Below are positions 7,809-15,700 of a stretch of DNA of 23,196 nt, piece after piece. A program made the position numbers and the translations under genes. A model generated the notes under the pieces. That model saw only the letters and a program-made list of their open reading frames with translations. It had not been told where the DNA came from and did no database searches. The stretch is from Firmicutes bacterium UBA2598 (GTDB taxonomy: Bacteria; Bacillota; PH28-bin88): contig DDKM01000060.1 in assembly GCA_002339345.1 (NCBI GenBank), positions 74,961 through 98,156 on the forward strand, written 5' to 3'. Positions within the stretch are counted from its first letter, which is position 1. Each line of letters starts with the position of its first letter.

Positions 7809-8084
7809 CTACTTTTTTACCGGCATGATCAGTTCCACATCACTGTGGGGTCTGGGAATGACGTGTACGGAAATCAGTTCACCTACTCGCTGAGCAGCCG
7901 CGGCGCCGGCATCGGTTGCCGCCTTGACCGCTCCCACATCTCCCCTTACCATCACGGTCACCAGACCGCCGCCCACCAGTTCCCTGCCGATGAGGGTCAC
8001 GTTGGCGGCCTTGACCATGGCGTCCGCCGCTTCAATGGCTGCCACCAAACCTTTGGTTTCAATGAGTCCCAGTGCGTTGTTCAT
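7809..8084 (-). CDS. eutM: Major BMC shell hexamer (EutM/PduA type)
   Basis: A 91-residue single BMC-domain protein with the family pattern ALGLIETKGLVAAIEAADAM near the start, GGGLVTVMVRGDVGAVKAA in the middle and HVIPRPHSDVE near the end. Six copies form the flat shell tile; the glycine-rich pore loop RELVGGG lies where small molecules such as ethanolamine are thought to pass. Length and sequence are those of EutM or PduA. The ATG follows a textbook GAGGAGG site. It lies between the EutQ gene and the tailed shell gene, within the same operon. Confidence 0.94.
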   Translation of the reverse strand: MNNALGLIETKGLVAAIEAADAMVKAANVTLIGRELVGGGLVTVMVRGDVGAVKAATDAGAAAAQRVGELISVHVIPRPHSDVELIMPVKK

Positions 8085-8115
8085 GAGATAACCTCCTCAA
8101 ATTATTGTTTTTTAA

Positions 8116-8817
8116 TTATTTTTTTGATAGTTCCGCCCAGTTAGCTGGATAGGTAACATAAAAGAACTTTGCCTTATCGGGGCTGGAAAAAATGATTCTG
8201 GAACCCTGCGGGAGGTAAAAAACGTCTCCCGCTGTACCCCTGTAGGTTTGACCATCGATAATGATATCCAGTGTCCCTTCAATAACATAATCGATTTCCT
8301 CATACTGTAGGTTCCAGGCAAAGGCCGTTCGTTCCATGGTCATGAACCCGGCAGCCATGTGAGGGCTTGCTGCAGATGTTATGACTTCCCTAATGCCCAC
8401 CCCATCGCCTGGGTTACCGGTATCAAACCTTTCATAGGTAACCGAACTCCCCTTAACCAGACGCAGCCCACCGGAGTGTTGTTCTACTACCAGCCCTGTC
8501 TTGTCCTTGCCTTGGGTCAGGGAAGCTATTACCTCGCCGACGATCCGGGCAATGAGAGCCGGGTCGATACTCCCTGGCAGTGAACCAGCCCCACTCCCTA
8601 ATGGACTATGGCCATTGGTGGCGAGGGGCGTAGGTTCCGGTTGACAGCAATTCTGGTCTGCCTTTTTAGGTTGCGGTCCTGGCTGGAGGGTGATACCCAG
8701 CTCGCCTGCGGTATCTCGGGCCGCCGGGGTGATAATAGTCCCGGTTTCCAGGTACAGGGTCTTCTGCCCGGCATCTGCCATCTTTTTTACCTCTGCCACG
8801 GTAATCAGTGACTTCAC
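8116..8817 (-). CDS. eutQ: EutQ-like cupin protein, possible acetate kinase
   Basis: A 233-residue protein with three parts. Residues 1-45 hold a small N-terminal module (LITVAEVKKM, then TGTIITPAARDTAGELGI). Around 85-102 lies an amphipathic helix (DPALIARIVGEVIASLTQ) that resembles an encapsulation peptide. Residues about 110-230 form a cupin with GFMTMERTAFAWNLQYEEID and YRGTAGDVFYLPQGSRI, as in EutQ. EutQ of Salmonella has been reported to have acetate kinase activity, which would turn the acetyl phosphate made by PduL into acetate and ATP; transfer of that activity to this protein is an inference. The start is GTG behind GGGGGTGA. It sits between PduT and the EutM-type gene. Confidence 0.92.
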   Translation of the reverse strand: MKSLITVAEVKKMADAGQKTLYLETGTIITPAARDTAGELGITLQPGPQPKKADQNCCQPEPTPLATNGHSPLGSGAGSLPGSIDPALIARIVGEVIASLTQGKDKTGLVVEQHSGGLRLVKGSSVTYERFDTGNPGDGVGIREVITSAASPHMAAGFMTMERTAFAWNLQYEEIDYVIEGTLDIIIDGQTYRGTAGDVFYLPQGSRIIFSSPDKAKFFYVTYPANWAELSKK

Positions 8818-8844
8818 TAACTCACCCCCTTCCCGGAACAGATT

Positions 8845-9393
8845 TTATAATAATCCTGGCGTAAGACTGGCATGGGGTGAAGGGATTACCACCCGTTCAA
8901 CCAACAAGCCTTTGGCTGTTGCCGAGGCAGCCCCTGCCTCCACTGCCGCCTTAACTGCTGCCACATCCCCAGTCAGGGTAGCAAAGGACTTGCCGCCAAT
9001 ACCCACCCCCAGTCTGATTTCCAATAACTCCACCGGGCCTGCTTTTACGGCGGTATCGGCCGCCACCACCAGTGAGGCCAGGGAAAAGGTTTCGATAATC
9101 CCCAAAGCTTGCACCGTTGCCACCGATGTGGTGGCGATAATGGCCGGAAATACCGATGGGTGCACATTGGGAAGCACAAAATGGTCCACTACCGCTACAT
9201 CTCCGGCGCTCACTCCCGCCCTAACCGCGGTTTCCACCGTCGCCACATCACCGCTGACCAGGACGACGTACTTCCCCGGACAGACAGGTCGACAGGTAAC
9301 CAGTTCCACATGGGCGGCTTTAAGCATGGCGTCGGCAGCGGCAATACCTCTGGCGATACTGTTTAGTTCCACCAAACCGATAGCCCGGTTCAA
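8845..9393 (-). CDS. pduT: Tandem-BMC shell trimer with Fe-S pore (PduT)
   Basis: The 182-residue protein has two BMC domains in tandem (AIGLVELNSIARGIAAADAM at the start, QALGIIETFSLASLVVAADT near residue 95), so it should form a pseudohexameric trimer. Cys38 lies in VCPGKYV at the position of the PduT cysteine that, three per trimer, holds a [4Fe-4S] cluster in the central pore. Cys34 is an additional nearby cysteine. PduT is thought to pass electrons through the shell and to work with PduS, whose gene lies directly upstream and overlaps by four bases (stop and start sharing TTGA). The start is TTG with GGAGGTGA seven bases upstream. It is a propanediol-type component inside an ethanolamine operon. 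Confidence 0.93.
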   Translation of the reverse strand: MNRAIGLVELNSIARGIAAADAMLKAAHVELVTCRPVCPGKYVVLVSGDVATVETAVRAGVSAGDVAVVDHFVLPNVHPSVFPAIIATTSVATVQALGIIETFSLASLVVAADTAVKAGPVELLEIRLGVGIGGKSFATLTGDVAAVKAAVEAGAASATAKGLLVERVVIPSPHASLTPGLL

Positions 9394-10730
9394 TTGGCCT
9401 CACCTCCCTGGCTGTTCGCAACTATCACAATACTGTCGGAAACTTCCGCAACAATGCCGCTAATGCTGGCGTGGATATTGGCCCCCAAGGCTCCTTCAGG
9501 AATCCCGGCAATCAGGGTACCCCTTCCCACCCGCTGGCCAACCTTGACCACGGGCACACCGGGAGCGCCGGTGTGTTGTTTCAAGGGAATACGCACCATC
9601 TGGGGATAGTATTCGGTAAGGGACAGGGGAGCCGGCCGGTCATAAGCGGTCAGCCCCAACCTGGCAACCAGACGGTTAGCCGGTATTTGCCGGTAGATCC
9701 TTAAGGGTGATGGTTTCGGTGAACCTGCAGCGCCATCGGTCTTTACCCCTTGGCCGGCCAACTCCCGCTTGATGGCGGCATTTACCTGCCTGGGAGAAAG
9801 TTGCATGACACACCCAAAGACTTCACAAGCGCCACACTCACAGCAGAGAAGGGCCATTTTCAATACACCCACATCACCCTGCAGGTAGTTTAGACTTCGC
9901 ATAATCTTGTGGGGCTCCAGGCTGTGTCCCAAGAGGTACCGTGGACATACTTCGGTACAAGCAGCACACTGGATGCATACCGATTTAGCCCGTCTGACCA
10001 TTTGCGCCATGGTTGAGGTCCTTTGCCTTACCAAGGGATGGTGGATAGGCAGGACCAGCAGCCCCTTGGTGGTCTTAACTACCGGTTGGGACAGGTCGCT
10101 TACTAGCTGGCCCATCATCGGCCCACCCTCGATTACCGCCATATCCGCCATGCTCCCCGCTCCCGCAAGGGACAGGGCCTCCACCACCGGCGTCCCAATT
10201 GGCAATGAAAGAGTTGCCGGCCCAGATACCTCCCCCGCAATGGTAACATGGGTGTGGGTCACCGGTTCACCATCGAGGGCATGCGCCACATTGATGGCTG
10301 TTTCCACATTGATAACCACGCACCCGACCTTTAAGGGGATCCCTCCTTCCGGTACCACCATACCCGATACCTCGTGGACCAGCATCTGTTCATCTCCGGC
10401 CGGGAAATAATCTTCCAGTGTAAAGAGCCGGAGGGATTTGCCCTTGATAACCTCCGCCAGCGCCTCAACAGCCTCATGGTATTTGGCTTTCAAGGCAATC
10501 ACCCCTTCAGCGGCGCCGGTCACGGCCATTACCGCTTCCAGTCCCTTGACCACCATGCGGGGCATCCTGGCCATCAACTGCTGGTCCACCCGTAACAAGG
10601 GTTCGCACTCCGCGCCATTAACGATCACCAATGCCGCCCGGGACCCGATCTTCACATGGGTAGGGAAGCCCGCTCCCCCGGCCCCCACTACTCCCGCTTC
10701 CCTGACCAAACGGATTATTTCTTGGCCCAT
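9390..10730 (-). CDS. pduS: PduS/RnfC-like flavo-iron-sulfur protein
   Basis: A 446-residue RnfC-like protein. The N-terminal flavin and NADH-binding region shows GAGGAGFPTHVK (residues 17-28) and NGAECEPLL (39-47), as in NuoF/RnfC proteins. An SLBB-type segment follows around IAGEVSGPATLSLPIGTPV. Two [4Fe-4S] motifs come next: CIQCAACTEVCP and CECGACEVFGC. A C-terminal barrel-like region contains GQRVGRGTLIAGIPEGALG. PduS reduces cob(III)alamin species in the propanediol pathway and is proposed to exchange electrons with PduT. Here it could reduce cobalamin for EutT or move NADH electrons to the cytosol. The ATG is preceded by GAGGTGGTGA; the gene lies 20 bases after EutN and overlaps PduT. 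Confidence 0.93.
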   Translation of the reverse strand: MGQEIIRLVREAGVVGAGGAGFPTHVKIGSRAALVIVNGAECEPLLRVDQQLMARMPRMVVKGLEAVMAVTGAAEGVIALKAKYHEAVEALAEVIKGKSLRLFTLEDYFPAGDEQMLVHEVSGMVVPEGGIPLKVGCVVINVETAINVAHALDGEPVTHTHVTIAGEVSGPATLSLPIGTPVVEALSLAGAGSMADMAVIEGGPMMGQLVSDLSQPVVKTTKGLLVLPIHHPLVRQRTSTMAQMVRRAKSVCIQCAACTEVCPRYLLGHSLEPHKIMRSLNYLQGDVGVLKMALLCCECGACEVFGCVMQLSPRQVNAAIKRELAGQGVKTDGAAGSPKPSPLRIYRQIPANRLVARLGLTAYDRPAPLSLTEYYPQMVRIPLKQHTGAPGVPVVKVGQRVGRGTLIAGIPEGALGANIHASISGIVAEVSDSIVIVANSQGGEAN

Positions 10731-10750
10731 GTCACCACCTCAAATTACGG

Positions 10751-11014
10751 TCACTCCTGGTTTTCGTCGATAATCCCAACAATAATGGCATCAATGGGTG
10801 CGTTTTCCAACCCCATCATCCGCCTGGCTGAACTTCCTTCGGTGATTAGGACCCTCTCCCCGATGCCAGCCCCGATTAGATCGGCGGCTACAATTATCCG
10901 CCTATTTTCTTCACTGGGAGTATCCAGGGTCTGAACGATCATCAATTTGATGCCTATCAGGGATTGGTCCTTGCGGGTCGACCAGATGTTGTTGATCACC
11001 CGGCCGATAATCAT
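10751..11014 (-). CDS. eutN: BMC vertex pentamer (EutN/CcmL family)
   Basis: An 87-residue protein whose start MIIGRVINNIWSTRKDQSL, followed by GIKLMIVQTLD, VAADLIGAGIGERVLITEGSSAR and DAIIVGIID, is characteristic of the EutN/CcmL/PduN family. Five copies cap the vertices of the polyhedral shell. The length is typical. The ATG has a GTAGGAGGTGAG ribosome site. It lies 13 bases after EutT and 20 bases before PduS. It is the only pentamer gene in the window, so it presumably supplies all vertices. Confidence 0.96.
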   Translation of the reverse strand: MIIGRVINNIWSTRKDQSLIGIKLMIVQTLDTPSEENRRIIVAADLIGAGIGERVLITEGSSARRMMGLENAPIDAIIVGIIDENQE

Positions 11015-11027
11015 GTGCCCTCACCTC

Positions 11028-11753
11028 CTACCCTTGGCTCCCCGACCCACTAACATAACAACCCGCTGCCAACTGGAGCATCAACACATGGATGAGGCTG
11101 CTCATCCGGTTGACCGCCAGTAATAGATCCTCCCGCTCCACCTGGGCTGGAGAACGGCAAAAAGCATCCTGGGCAATCACTTCCAATTCCCGTACCTGGG
11201 TACGAAGCACATTGAGTTTTGCCATCATTTTTCCATGCTCCGGCTTGGGTTCGAAAAAACTAATGCCGTAATACCGCTGGGGATGGTGGGAACGGTCCCG
11301 GATTTCCTGGTGGGACCATCCTTGGAAAACCACGGGCGATAGGGGTTCCTCCTTAACCTCGGCCCGCATCATTTGCCGCGCATACTCCAGCACCAGGGTG
11401 AGATCCCGGGACAGTCCCGGATAACCCTCCTCCTCGGCAGTCAGGATGACCTCGATCAACAGCGCCTCCACACTGTCCAGCTTACCCCTGAACCTGATGC
11501 GGGGATGGTTTTTTGGAACCAGGGTGGTACCCCCCAAATGGGTTAGATGCTCCGGCTTTTGGTCCAATTTTTTGCCTGTAGCCAGCAGCCGGTAAACCTG
11601 CTGATCCGATGATGATGTCCGCACCGCGATTTTCCGTTCACTGAGAAATTGGGCGGCCGCTGGGGTCAGCCTGGACCCGGGAGGCAGTTCAAAAAACGTA
11701 AAGGGGGATTTTTGATATAGCTCCCTAAGTTCGGACTCGGTATAAATCCTCAT
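11028..11753 (-). CDS. eutT: EutT-type ATP:cob(I)alamin adenosyltransferase
   Basis: Makes the adenosylcobalamin required by EutBC. The 241-residue protein matches EutT in order: N-terminal ELRELYQKSP and PPGSRLTPAAAQFLSERKI, then LTHLGGTTLVPKNHPRIRFR, a central GKLDSVEALLIEVIL helix, MMRAEVKEEPL, and HPQRYYGISFFEPKPEHGKM with LRTQVRELEVIAQDAF. The Salmonella enzyme has a cysteine cluster (HX11CCX2C) before the LTHL motif that binds Fe/Zn. Here the segment between residues 45 and 75 has no cysteine, so the metal site is missing. The ATG at 11753 uses AAGGTC overlapping the EutL stop region. It sits between EutL and EutN in the operon. Confidence 0.92.
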   Translation of the reverse strand: MRIYTESELRELYQKSPFTFFELPPGSRLTPAAAQFLSERKIAVRTSSSDQQVYRLLATGKKLDQKPEHLTHLGGTTLVPKNHPRIRFRGKLDSVEALLIEVILTAEEEGYPGLSRDLTLVLEYARQMMRAEVKEEPLSPVVFQGWSHQEIRDRSHHPQRYYGISFFEPKPEHGKMMAKLNVLRTQVRELEVIAQDAFCRSPAQVEREDLLLAVNRMSSLIHVLMLQLAAGCYVSGSGSQG

Positions 11754-11764
11754 AGGCTTTGACC

Positions 11765-12421
11765 TTACCGGACTTCCCTGGGATTATTTGCCACACCAAT
11801 AACTGCTTCCCGAAAGGCTTCGGCGGCAGCCTTACATGCACTCTGACTTCCAGTCAACAGCCCGCCACCAAAGTTTGTTTCACTGGGTGGGCCGTACCAT
11901 ACCGCCATCCTTACGTCCGCAGCCTTGAGTGCCGCATCGATGCCATAAATGGACTCCAAGGGCGGGGCGATGAGATAGGCCAGGGCATCCCCCTCATTGA
12001 TCCCTGCCACCTTGGACAGGTAGGAACCTGTACGGGAAATGACATGGGGATAAAAGGCTACCCGCCCTCCCGGATCGGCGGTATAAAAACAGGCATCGTG
12101 TTCAATACAATAAAGGGCCGCTTCCAACCCGCTTCTTACCTCGGCCGGATTTGGTCCGGCCAGGATGCCGATAAATTCACCGGAATTTGGCCCAGAGGCA
12201 TGGGCGGCTCCGGCATAAAAGGATTTGGCGTAAACCACTTCAACCATCGCCTTTTTGGTGGCCTCATCCAGGGCGGTATACCCCACATCATCAATGGTAG
12301 AGGTAAACATCCCGATGCTTCTCTGCTCCGGCGTCAGTTTGAGGCTTTGGGCCAGGCATGGGGAAACATTGGGGATGAATCTTACCGCCAGAATTTCCGC
12401 CCGCACAGGCTTCATCACCAT
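11765..12421 (-). CDS. eutL: EutL tandem-BMC shell trimer
   Basis: A circularly permuted tandem BMC protein of about 218 residues that forms trimers with a gated central pore. It carries EutL hallmarks: DDVGYTALDEATKKAMVEVV, KSFYAGAAHASGPNSGEFIG, AGPNPAEVRSGLEAALYCIE, VISRTGSYLSKVAGINEGD, APPLESIYGIDAALKAADV and PPSETNFGGGLLTGSQSAC. A TTG at 12430 opens the frame but abuts the GGAGG site with no spacing, so the ATG at 12421, nine bases from it, is the probable start. It follows EutA by about 50 bases and precedes EutT by 11. The EutL pore opens and closes in crystal structures of enteric homologues and binds ethanolamine there. Confidence 0.95.
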   Translation of the reverse strand: MVMKPVRAEILAVRFIPNVSPCLAQSLKLTPEQRSIGMFTSTIDDVGYTALDEATKKAMVEVVYAKSFYAGAAHASGPNSGEFIGILAGPNPAEVRSGLEAALYCIEHDACFYTADPGGRVAFYPHVISRTGSYLSKVAGINEGDALAYLIAPPLESIYGIDAALKAADVRMAVWYGPPSETNFGGGLLTGSQSACKAAAEAFREAVIGVANNPREVR

Positions 12422-12474
12422 TTTGGTCAACCTCCTTTACTACCCGCTCCTTCATTACCCGTTAACTGGTCCAC

Positions 12475-13941
12475 CTAACTGGGACCGGGAAAAACCAGTG
12501 TTTTTACCACCACAGGTACCACTCGCCCGCCCATGAGGGGTTTGCCGATGTCGATGTAGTCACCTTCATCAACCCGTATCTGATCAATACAGATCAACTC
12601 GGCCCTTGCCAGTCTAGTCTCCAAACACTGCCCTAACACTTTGGCACAATCCTGGGCCACAACGATCACCAATGGTTTACCTTCCCGGAGGTAACCAGCC
12701 AAGCCAGCGGCCAAGCCTGTGGCTAAATGCTCAATATCGGCAAAGGACGGTGTGCGTGGTCCATCCAGAGCGAGGGCTATGGGTTGGTCAATATTTCCCG
12801 ACGTAGCCCGGAATACCGCCTGCTGCACTACATCGGCAATGTCCCCTGGGTTATCGGGCAGGCCGTCGGGAAAGGGTGTGATCACCATACAGTTGCGCAC
12901 CGGTAAAGTGTGATCCCGAAGATAGATGGTACTGCCGCTGACATTTACCGACTGGGTGCCGGCACCGATGACGGTAGCGCGGATGGTTTCCCTGGGCATC
13001 GTCAGTTCCACCCCAGCTGCCCGAAAAGTATCTCTGATAGCCCACCCCAAAGCAGGCCCCATATCTCCGAATGTCGATATGCCAGACAAGGCAACAGGTT
13101 GTTCACTGCTGTAAATATGGTCCGCTACGCCGCCGGAAACCATCACTGTTTGAATGGGATAATCCAGCCGGAGCGGCGGTGTCATCAACAATTCCCGGGC
13201 GAGGTTGGAAAGGTTGCGAGTGGTAACCGCTTCCAAAACACACCGGGCCATGGCCTGCGCCAGCAGCTTAAGCTGGGGCAGGGAGATGCGGTCACCCACC
13301 CCAAGGGTCAGCCCACATTCCCTCAGCACCACCCGGCCTGGTTCGGAAATGTACGTAATCCGGTCCCCATGGCGCTCCAGTTCCACCAGACGCCCTCCGA
13401 TGTTCAAGCAGGCGGTATCGATGGCCCGCCCGTCTTTAAAGACGGCAAAATTGGACGTCCCGCCACCTATATCGATATTGGCGGTAACCCGGTGCTGTGC
13501 CTGGGAAAAGGCCGCTGCTCCCGAGCCCTTGCCAGCCAGGATTGATTCCAGGTTAGGTCCGGCGGTGGCTACCACAAAATCCCCGGCCAAGTCTGCCAGG
13601 GCCTCCACAATGGCCCGGGCGTTTTCCTTTTTGGCGGTTTCCCCGGTAATAATCACCGCCCCTGTATCAATATCCCCCATGGTCAGACCGGCAGCCTGGT
13701 ACTCTCCGGCAACGATACGGGCGATAGCTTCAGCGTCTATATGCTGGTGGTCCAAAAGGGGTGTGAAGTAGATCCGGCTTTTGTACAGCACTTCTTTGGC
13801 CACTATCTCAATCCGTGGTACTGCGGTGGCAGCAGCCCTGTTGGCCATGGTAAGCCGGCTGATGACCAATTGGGTGGTGGTGGTGCCAATATCAATTCCT
13901 ACGCTGGTAATTACCTCGGTGTGATGACCCATTAATCCCAT
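12475..13941 (-). CDS. eutA: EutA, ethanolamine ammonia-lyase reactivating factor
   Basis: An actin/Hsp70-fold ATPase that exchanges damaged cobalamin out of EutBC. The 488-residue protein shows the phosphate 1 loop VGIDIGTTTTQLVIS near the start, ITGETAKKENARAIVEAL, the phosphate 2 loop NIDIGGGTSNFAVF, and VMVSGGVADHIY with GDMGPALGWAIRD, all as in EutA. The C-terminal part ends with DEGDYIDIGKPLMGGRVVPV. The ATG at 13941 overlaps the EutP stop by ten bases, with AAAGGG upstream. An internal ATG at 13932, overlapping that stop as TAATG, is an alternative. Function needs ATP and cob(II)/adenosylcobalamin, linking it to EutT and EutBC next door. Confidence 0.95.
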   Translation of the reverse strand: MGLMGHHTEVITSVGIDIGTTTTQLVISRLTMANRAAATAVPRIEIVAKEVLYKSRIYFTPLLDHQHIDAEAIARIVAGEYQAAGLTMGDIDTGAVIITGETAKKENARAIVEALADLAGDFVVATAGPNLESILAGKGSGAAAFSQAQHRVTANIDIGGGTSNFAVFKDGRAIDTACLNIGGRLVELERHGDRITYISEPGRVVLRECGLTLGVGDRISLPQLKLLAQAMARCVLEAVTTRNLSNLARELLMTPPLRLDYPIQTVMVSGGVADHIYSSEQPVALSGISTFGDMGPALGWAIRDTFRAAGVELTMPRETIRATVIGAGTQSVNVSGSTIYLRDHTLPVRNCMVITPFPDGLPDNPGDIADVVQQAVFRATSGNIDQPIALALDGPRTPSFADIEHLATGLAAGLAGYLREGKPLVIVVAQDCAKVLGQCLETRLARAELICIDQIRVDEGDYIDIGKPLMGGRVVPVVVKTLVFPGPS

Positions 13942-14378
13942 GCATCCCTTTCTAGCAGCTGCCGCAGTTGGCCAATCCCTTCCCCGGTAACGGCAGACAC
14001 AGCCACCACCGGACCCTTCAGACCTAGTCCAGCTAGAGCCTCCCTGGCCCTGATCACATTGGCTTGGGGATGGTCAATTTTAGTCACCACCCCTAAAGTA
14101 CGCCGGGGAAAGGCGCCGGCAAAACCGGGCGGCCAGATGGAGTATTCCCGGGTGGAGTCCTGGACGAATAGTACCGTATCCGCCTCCATGGAAGTGGCAA
14201 AAAGCGCCCTGTAATAAAAAGGATTTTCGGCAAACTCGCCGGGAGTGTCGATGGTGCAGGCGCGATATTCAATGGCCTGGGTCTTGGTAGCTGATTCTCT
14301 TTCACCGGCCAACGCCATGACCAGGGTTGTCTTGCCGGACCCCACCGCCCCGATCACCATCACCCGCCCCGGCGTCAT
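13932..14378 (-). CDS. eutP: EutP P-loop protein, GTPase-like, possible acetate kinase
   Basis: A 148-residue small P-loop NTPase. Visible motifs are the Walker A loop GAVGSGKTTL (residues 10-19), the G3-type DTPGEF, and a TKID base-recognition motif in VVTKIDHPQ, followed by GLGLKGPVVAVSAVTGEGI. This is the EutP/PduV layout. Salmonella EutP has been reported to have acetate kinase activity; PduV-type relatives are linked to organelle positioning. Either role is possible here. The ATG overlaps the EutS stop as ATGA, and the end overlaps EutA, so the three are translationally coupled. Confidence 0.93.
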   Translation of the reverse strand: MTPGRVMVIGAVGSGKTTLVMALAGERESATKTQAIEYRACTIDTPGEFAENPFYYRALFATSMEADTVLFVQDSTREYSIWPPGFAGAFPRRTLGVVTKIDHPQANVIRAREALAGLGLKGPVVAVSAVTGEGIGQLRQLLERDAWD

Positions 14379-14725
14379 GACCGGCTGAGGGGAGCAGGCG
14401 TAAAGTTAAGGCGTTCTTCCAGCACCCCGTTCACTTTCTGGAGGGCAGTGTCCACACTGGCCACGTCACCGGTAATGACCAGCGCCCCGGTAAACCTATC
14501 CAGAAAACCGATCTCCACATCCGCCGCCTTGGTAGCAATATCGGCGGCAATGATCACCGTCTCACCGGGAGTAAGGGTTAAAATCCCAATAGCACCACTG
14601 TCCTTTAGGCCCAGTTTTTCACAGATGGCCCTGACCGGATGGGCAATCACATGGGCCAGGGTGACCTGTTTACCGGGTACATACTCCTGTACCAACCGTT
14701 GCTTCCGGTCCGATTTACCGTCCAT
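14375..14725 (-). CDS. eutS: EutS shell hexamer (bent BMC protein)
   Basis: A 116-residue permuted BMC-domain shell protein. Segments typical of EutS/PduU are QEYVPGKQVTLAHVIAHP, GAIGILTLTPGETVIIAADI, ATKAADVEIGFLDRFTGALV and ITGDVASVDTALQKV. EutS hexamers of enteric bacteria are bent and may sit at shell edges. The ATG at 14725 has GGGAGGAG about ten bases upstream; CCTC and GAGG in that leader could pair and partly cover the site. It lies 54 bases after EutC and overlaps EutP by four. Confidence 0.95.
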   Translation of the reverse strand: MDGKSDRKQRLVQEYVPGKQVTLAHVIAHPVRAICEKLGLKDSGAIGILTLTPGETVIIAADIATKAADVEIGFLDRFTGALVITGDVASVDTALQKVNGVLEERLNFTPAPLSRS

Positions 14726-14779
14726 GTATCCTTCAACTCCTCCCGGAGGTCCCTGTATAAACTGGTGTTATCGCAGGGA

Positions 14780-15700
14780 TTATTGCTGGGCCAGTTTTAC
14801 CCCGCTGGCTTTGGCATCATAGATGCACTTGACAACGGTAGCCAGGTGTGCCCCCGCTTCCGCGGGAGGCGTGCCCCCTTTATGGATGTTGGAAACCACG
14901 GTATGATCGGCCACCACCGTTTCCGGCCCCGGCTTGTAGATCATGTAAGCGCTCATGCTCTCTGAGGTACCCAAGCCTGGCCGTTCACCCACCAGTAATA
15001 CCACCACCTCCGCTGCCAGGGTCATGCCAATGACATCCATGACACCCACCCGACCGAACTTGACGAAGATATCCCGGCCGGTAGCAAGGCGATAGCTGGC
15101 TAAACCCTGTTTCAAAGCAGGAAGGATATCGGCCAGGTTGGCTTCCACCGCCCTGGAGCTTAACCCATCGGCGATCACAATTTGCACTTGTGGTTTTGGG
15201 GGACACTCCCGGCGAATTTTTTCCAGTTCACCTTCCGGGAGCTGCCTTCCCAAATCCGGTCGGGTTAAGTACTGGTCCTTGTCCTTGACCATGGTCTGTA
15301 CCCGCACCAGGTTAAACCGGGATAAGAAGTCCTCACTGACATCTTTGAATACCGAGTCCTGAGCAGTGGCGTGGTCAGCGCGGAAACGCAACAGGGTACG
15401 GGTCAGCGGTCTGGGTCCACAGCGCCACACGCCGATTCTGGCAGTTGTGCTGCGCTTATAATACTCCAGGGCAGCACCATCCACCGGATGCGGAACCATT
15501 ATTTCCTGTTGCAGATCCACCGCTGCCAGGTCCTCCAAATTTTCGCCAGCAGCCTCTCTAGGCTGGGAAAGATCAGTTCTTTCTCCCTGGTTGGACGCTG
15601 GTTGGGCCGATTGCTTAATGGGTTTGGCGTCTTTCGGGTCACCGGCCGCAAGCCGGATAAGGACCGCCTGAACTATTTCCTTAATCAGTTCATCTTGCAC
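14780..15700 (-). CDS. eutC: Ethanolamine ammonia-lyase small subunit
   Basis: With EutB it splits ethanolamine to acetaldehyde and ammonia using adenosylcobalamin. Family segments include ARIGVWRCGPRPLTRTLLRF, RADHATAQDSVFKDV, RPDLGRQLPEGELEKIRREC, VQIVIADGLSSRAVEANL, FVKFGRVGVMDVIGMTLAA and LVGERPGLGTSESMSAYM. The N-terminus carries an amphipathic helix (DELIKEIVQAVLIRLAAG) followed by a variable linker of about 60 residues, consistent with an encapsulation peptide. GTG at 15709 directly abuts the AAGGGGGG site, so I prefer the GTG at 15700 with normal spacing, which also aligns better with the enteric N-terminus. It overlaps the EutB end by about ten bases. Confidence 0.95.
   Translation of the reverse strand: MQDELIKEIVQAVLIRLAAGDPKDAKPIKQSAQPASNQGERTDLSQPREAAGENLEDLAAVDLQQEIMVPHPVDGAALEYYKRSTTARIGVWRCGPRPLTRTLLRFRADHATAQDSVFKDVSEDFLSRFNLVRVQTMVKDKDQYLTRPDLGRQLPEGELEKIRRECPPKPQVQIVIADGLSSRAVEANLADILPALKQGLASYRLATGRDIFVKFGRVGVMDVIGMTLAAEVVVLLVGERPGLGTSESMSAYMIYKPGPETVVADHTVVSNIHKGGTPPAEAGAHLATVVKCIYDAKASGVKLAQQ

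Noticed and set aside
8690..9463. Plus-strand open frame of 257 codons rich in Ser/Thr/Ala
   Set aside because: Antisense to EutQ and PduT, which are both clear family members; the low-complexity composition is a by-product of their codon use.
11759..12478. Plus-strand open frame of 239 codons
   Set aside because: Antisense to EutL with no family resemblance and no start signal.
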